Shown in pieces: positions 62,501 to 64,000 of a stretch of DNA of 64,000 nucleotides (within the stretch, counting starts at the first letter, position 1; the number at the start of each line of letters is the position of its first letter). The stretch is taken from the NCBI GenBank assembly GCA_027886175.1, contig JAJNNQ010000011.1, forward strand, positions 4,836,001 to 4,900,000, written 5' to 3'. The notes beneath the pieces are model-generated. The model ran no database searches and had not been told where the DNA came from. It saw only the letters and a list, made by a program, of their open reading frames with translations. Source of the stretch: Phylloscopus collybita (Eukaryota > Chordata > Aves > Passeriformes > Phylloscopidae). The position numbers and the translations under genes were made by a program.

Positions 62501-63106
62501 TGCCCTCATTTTTACCCCAGTCTTGGATTTTTTTTAAAGAAATGAAGAAAAATGAAAAGCAAATCAAGGCCAAAAAAAAGATTTCTGTGTCCGTGCCAGC
62601 TGAGAATCCATGTGCTTGGGTGGGAGGGAAGAACCTTTTTTGGGGGGGTTTCCACCCCACTGTCTCCAAAATCTTGATCTTTGCCCCAGTTCATCACCAT
62701 CTGACTGCGGAAGATGCCCTTGAGCAATAGGAAATCAAAACTCTGGTATGCCAGAGGTTGGAAAAGACTTCCAAGACCATCCAGTATTCCTTGAGGCCAC
62801 CAGAAGATAAGATTGAACACAAAAGATTTTCTGGGGTTGAAAGTCAACAAATCCGCACTCCCCAAGGAATTCCCAGTGTCTGTCTGTGTCCCTATGGATG
62901 TTCCTGCCCCTGCGTTCATCCAGGTGCCCATGGAGAGCAAGGAAGATGTGGAGCCTCCCCAGCCAGGTGTCTTCCCAACAGGGATCACCAGGGCTCTGCC
63001 CAACAGGGGTCACTGGGGATCATCCAACGCCGATCCTCCCACGGGGGATGGAGCTGGAGCAGCGCACGAAGCTCTTCCCGCTCTCAGGGCACTCCCAGGG
63101 CTTCCC

Positions 63107-64000
<894 letters not shown>

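Overview
The window looks like nuclear DNA of a bird, most likely a songbird. I infer this from a cluster of very similar C2H2 zinc-finger genes without KRAB or SCAN domains, an ERVL-type endogenous retrovirus with an unbroken pol frame, several solo-LTR-like families, GC-rich CpG promoters and GT-AG spliced exons. No prokaryotic, organellar or CRISPR signal is present.

Region 1 (1-7400) holds the 5' part of a minus-strand HYDIN-like gene (axonemal central-pair protein). Four exons at 289-413, 2242-2441, 2643-2777 and 2911-3030 join in frame; two more at 3868-3987 and 5056-5127 are probable. Upstream lie an eight-unit 36-bp tandem array with one CCAAT box per unit (6840-7124) and a CpG-rich segment with RFX X-box-like sites (7130-7320), a plausible ciliary-gene promoter. 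Region 2 (7400-13628) is AT-rich and repeat-derived: a possible solo LTR at 8756-9168, then the 3' half of an ERVL provirus on the minus strand (LTR 10322-10987, pol 11066-13628). The provirus is cut off abruptly inside RT exactly where the zinc-finger duplications begin.

Region 3 (13629-64000) is a zinc-finger amplicon. Eight intact genes (here ZNF-1 to ZNF-8, in numbering of my own) and one degenerate gene (ZNF-9) lie in nested direct and inverted duplications. Convergent pairs are ZNF-1/ZNF-2, ZNF-3/ZNF-4, ZNF-6/ZNF-5 and ZNF-7/ZNF-8. Three of these flank versions of one spacer (X1 15.5-22 kb, X2 39.7-44.6 kb, X3 56.6-63.1 kb, inverted). Neighbouring genes on opposite strands share divergent CpG promoters (ZNF-2/ZNF-3, ZNF-4/ZNF-6, ZNF-5/ZNF-9). 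Two palindromes are centred near 31.05 kb and 48.40 kb.

Six zinc-finger genes (ZNF-1, -2, -5, -6, -7, -8) have a short acidic N-terminus in the same exon as the fingers. ZNF-3 and ZNF-4 keep an older two-coding-exon layout. All are probably nuclear DNA-binding proteins whose fingers differ mainly at the base-contact positions. Every gene I inspected also carries, in frame just past its stop codon, the remains of one further finger. The spacers contain LTRs, a CATGA-type minisatellite, a 2-kb block with several conserved ORFs present three times, and a 95-codon candidate exon of unknown function. A broken gammaretrovirus-like pol lies at 52960-54110.
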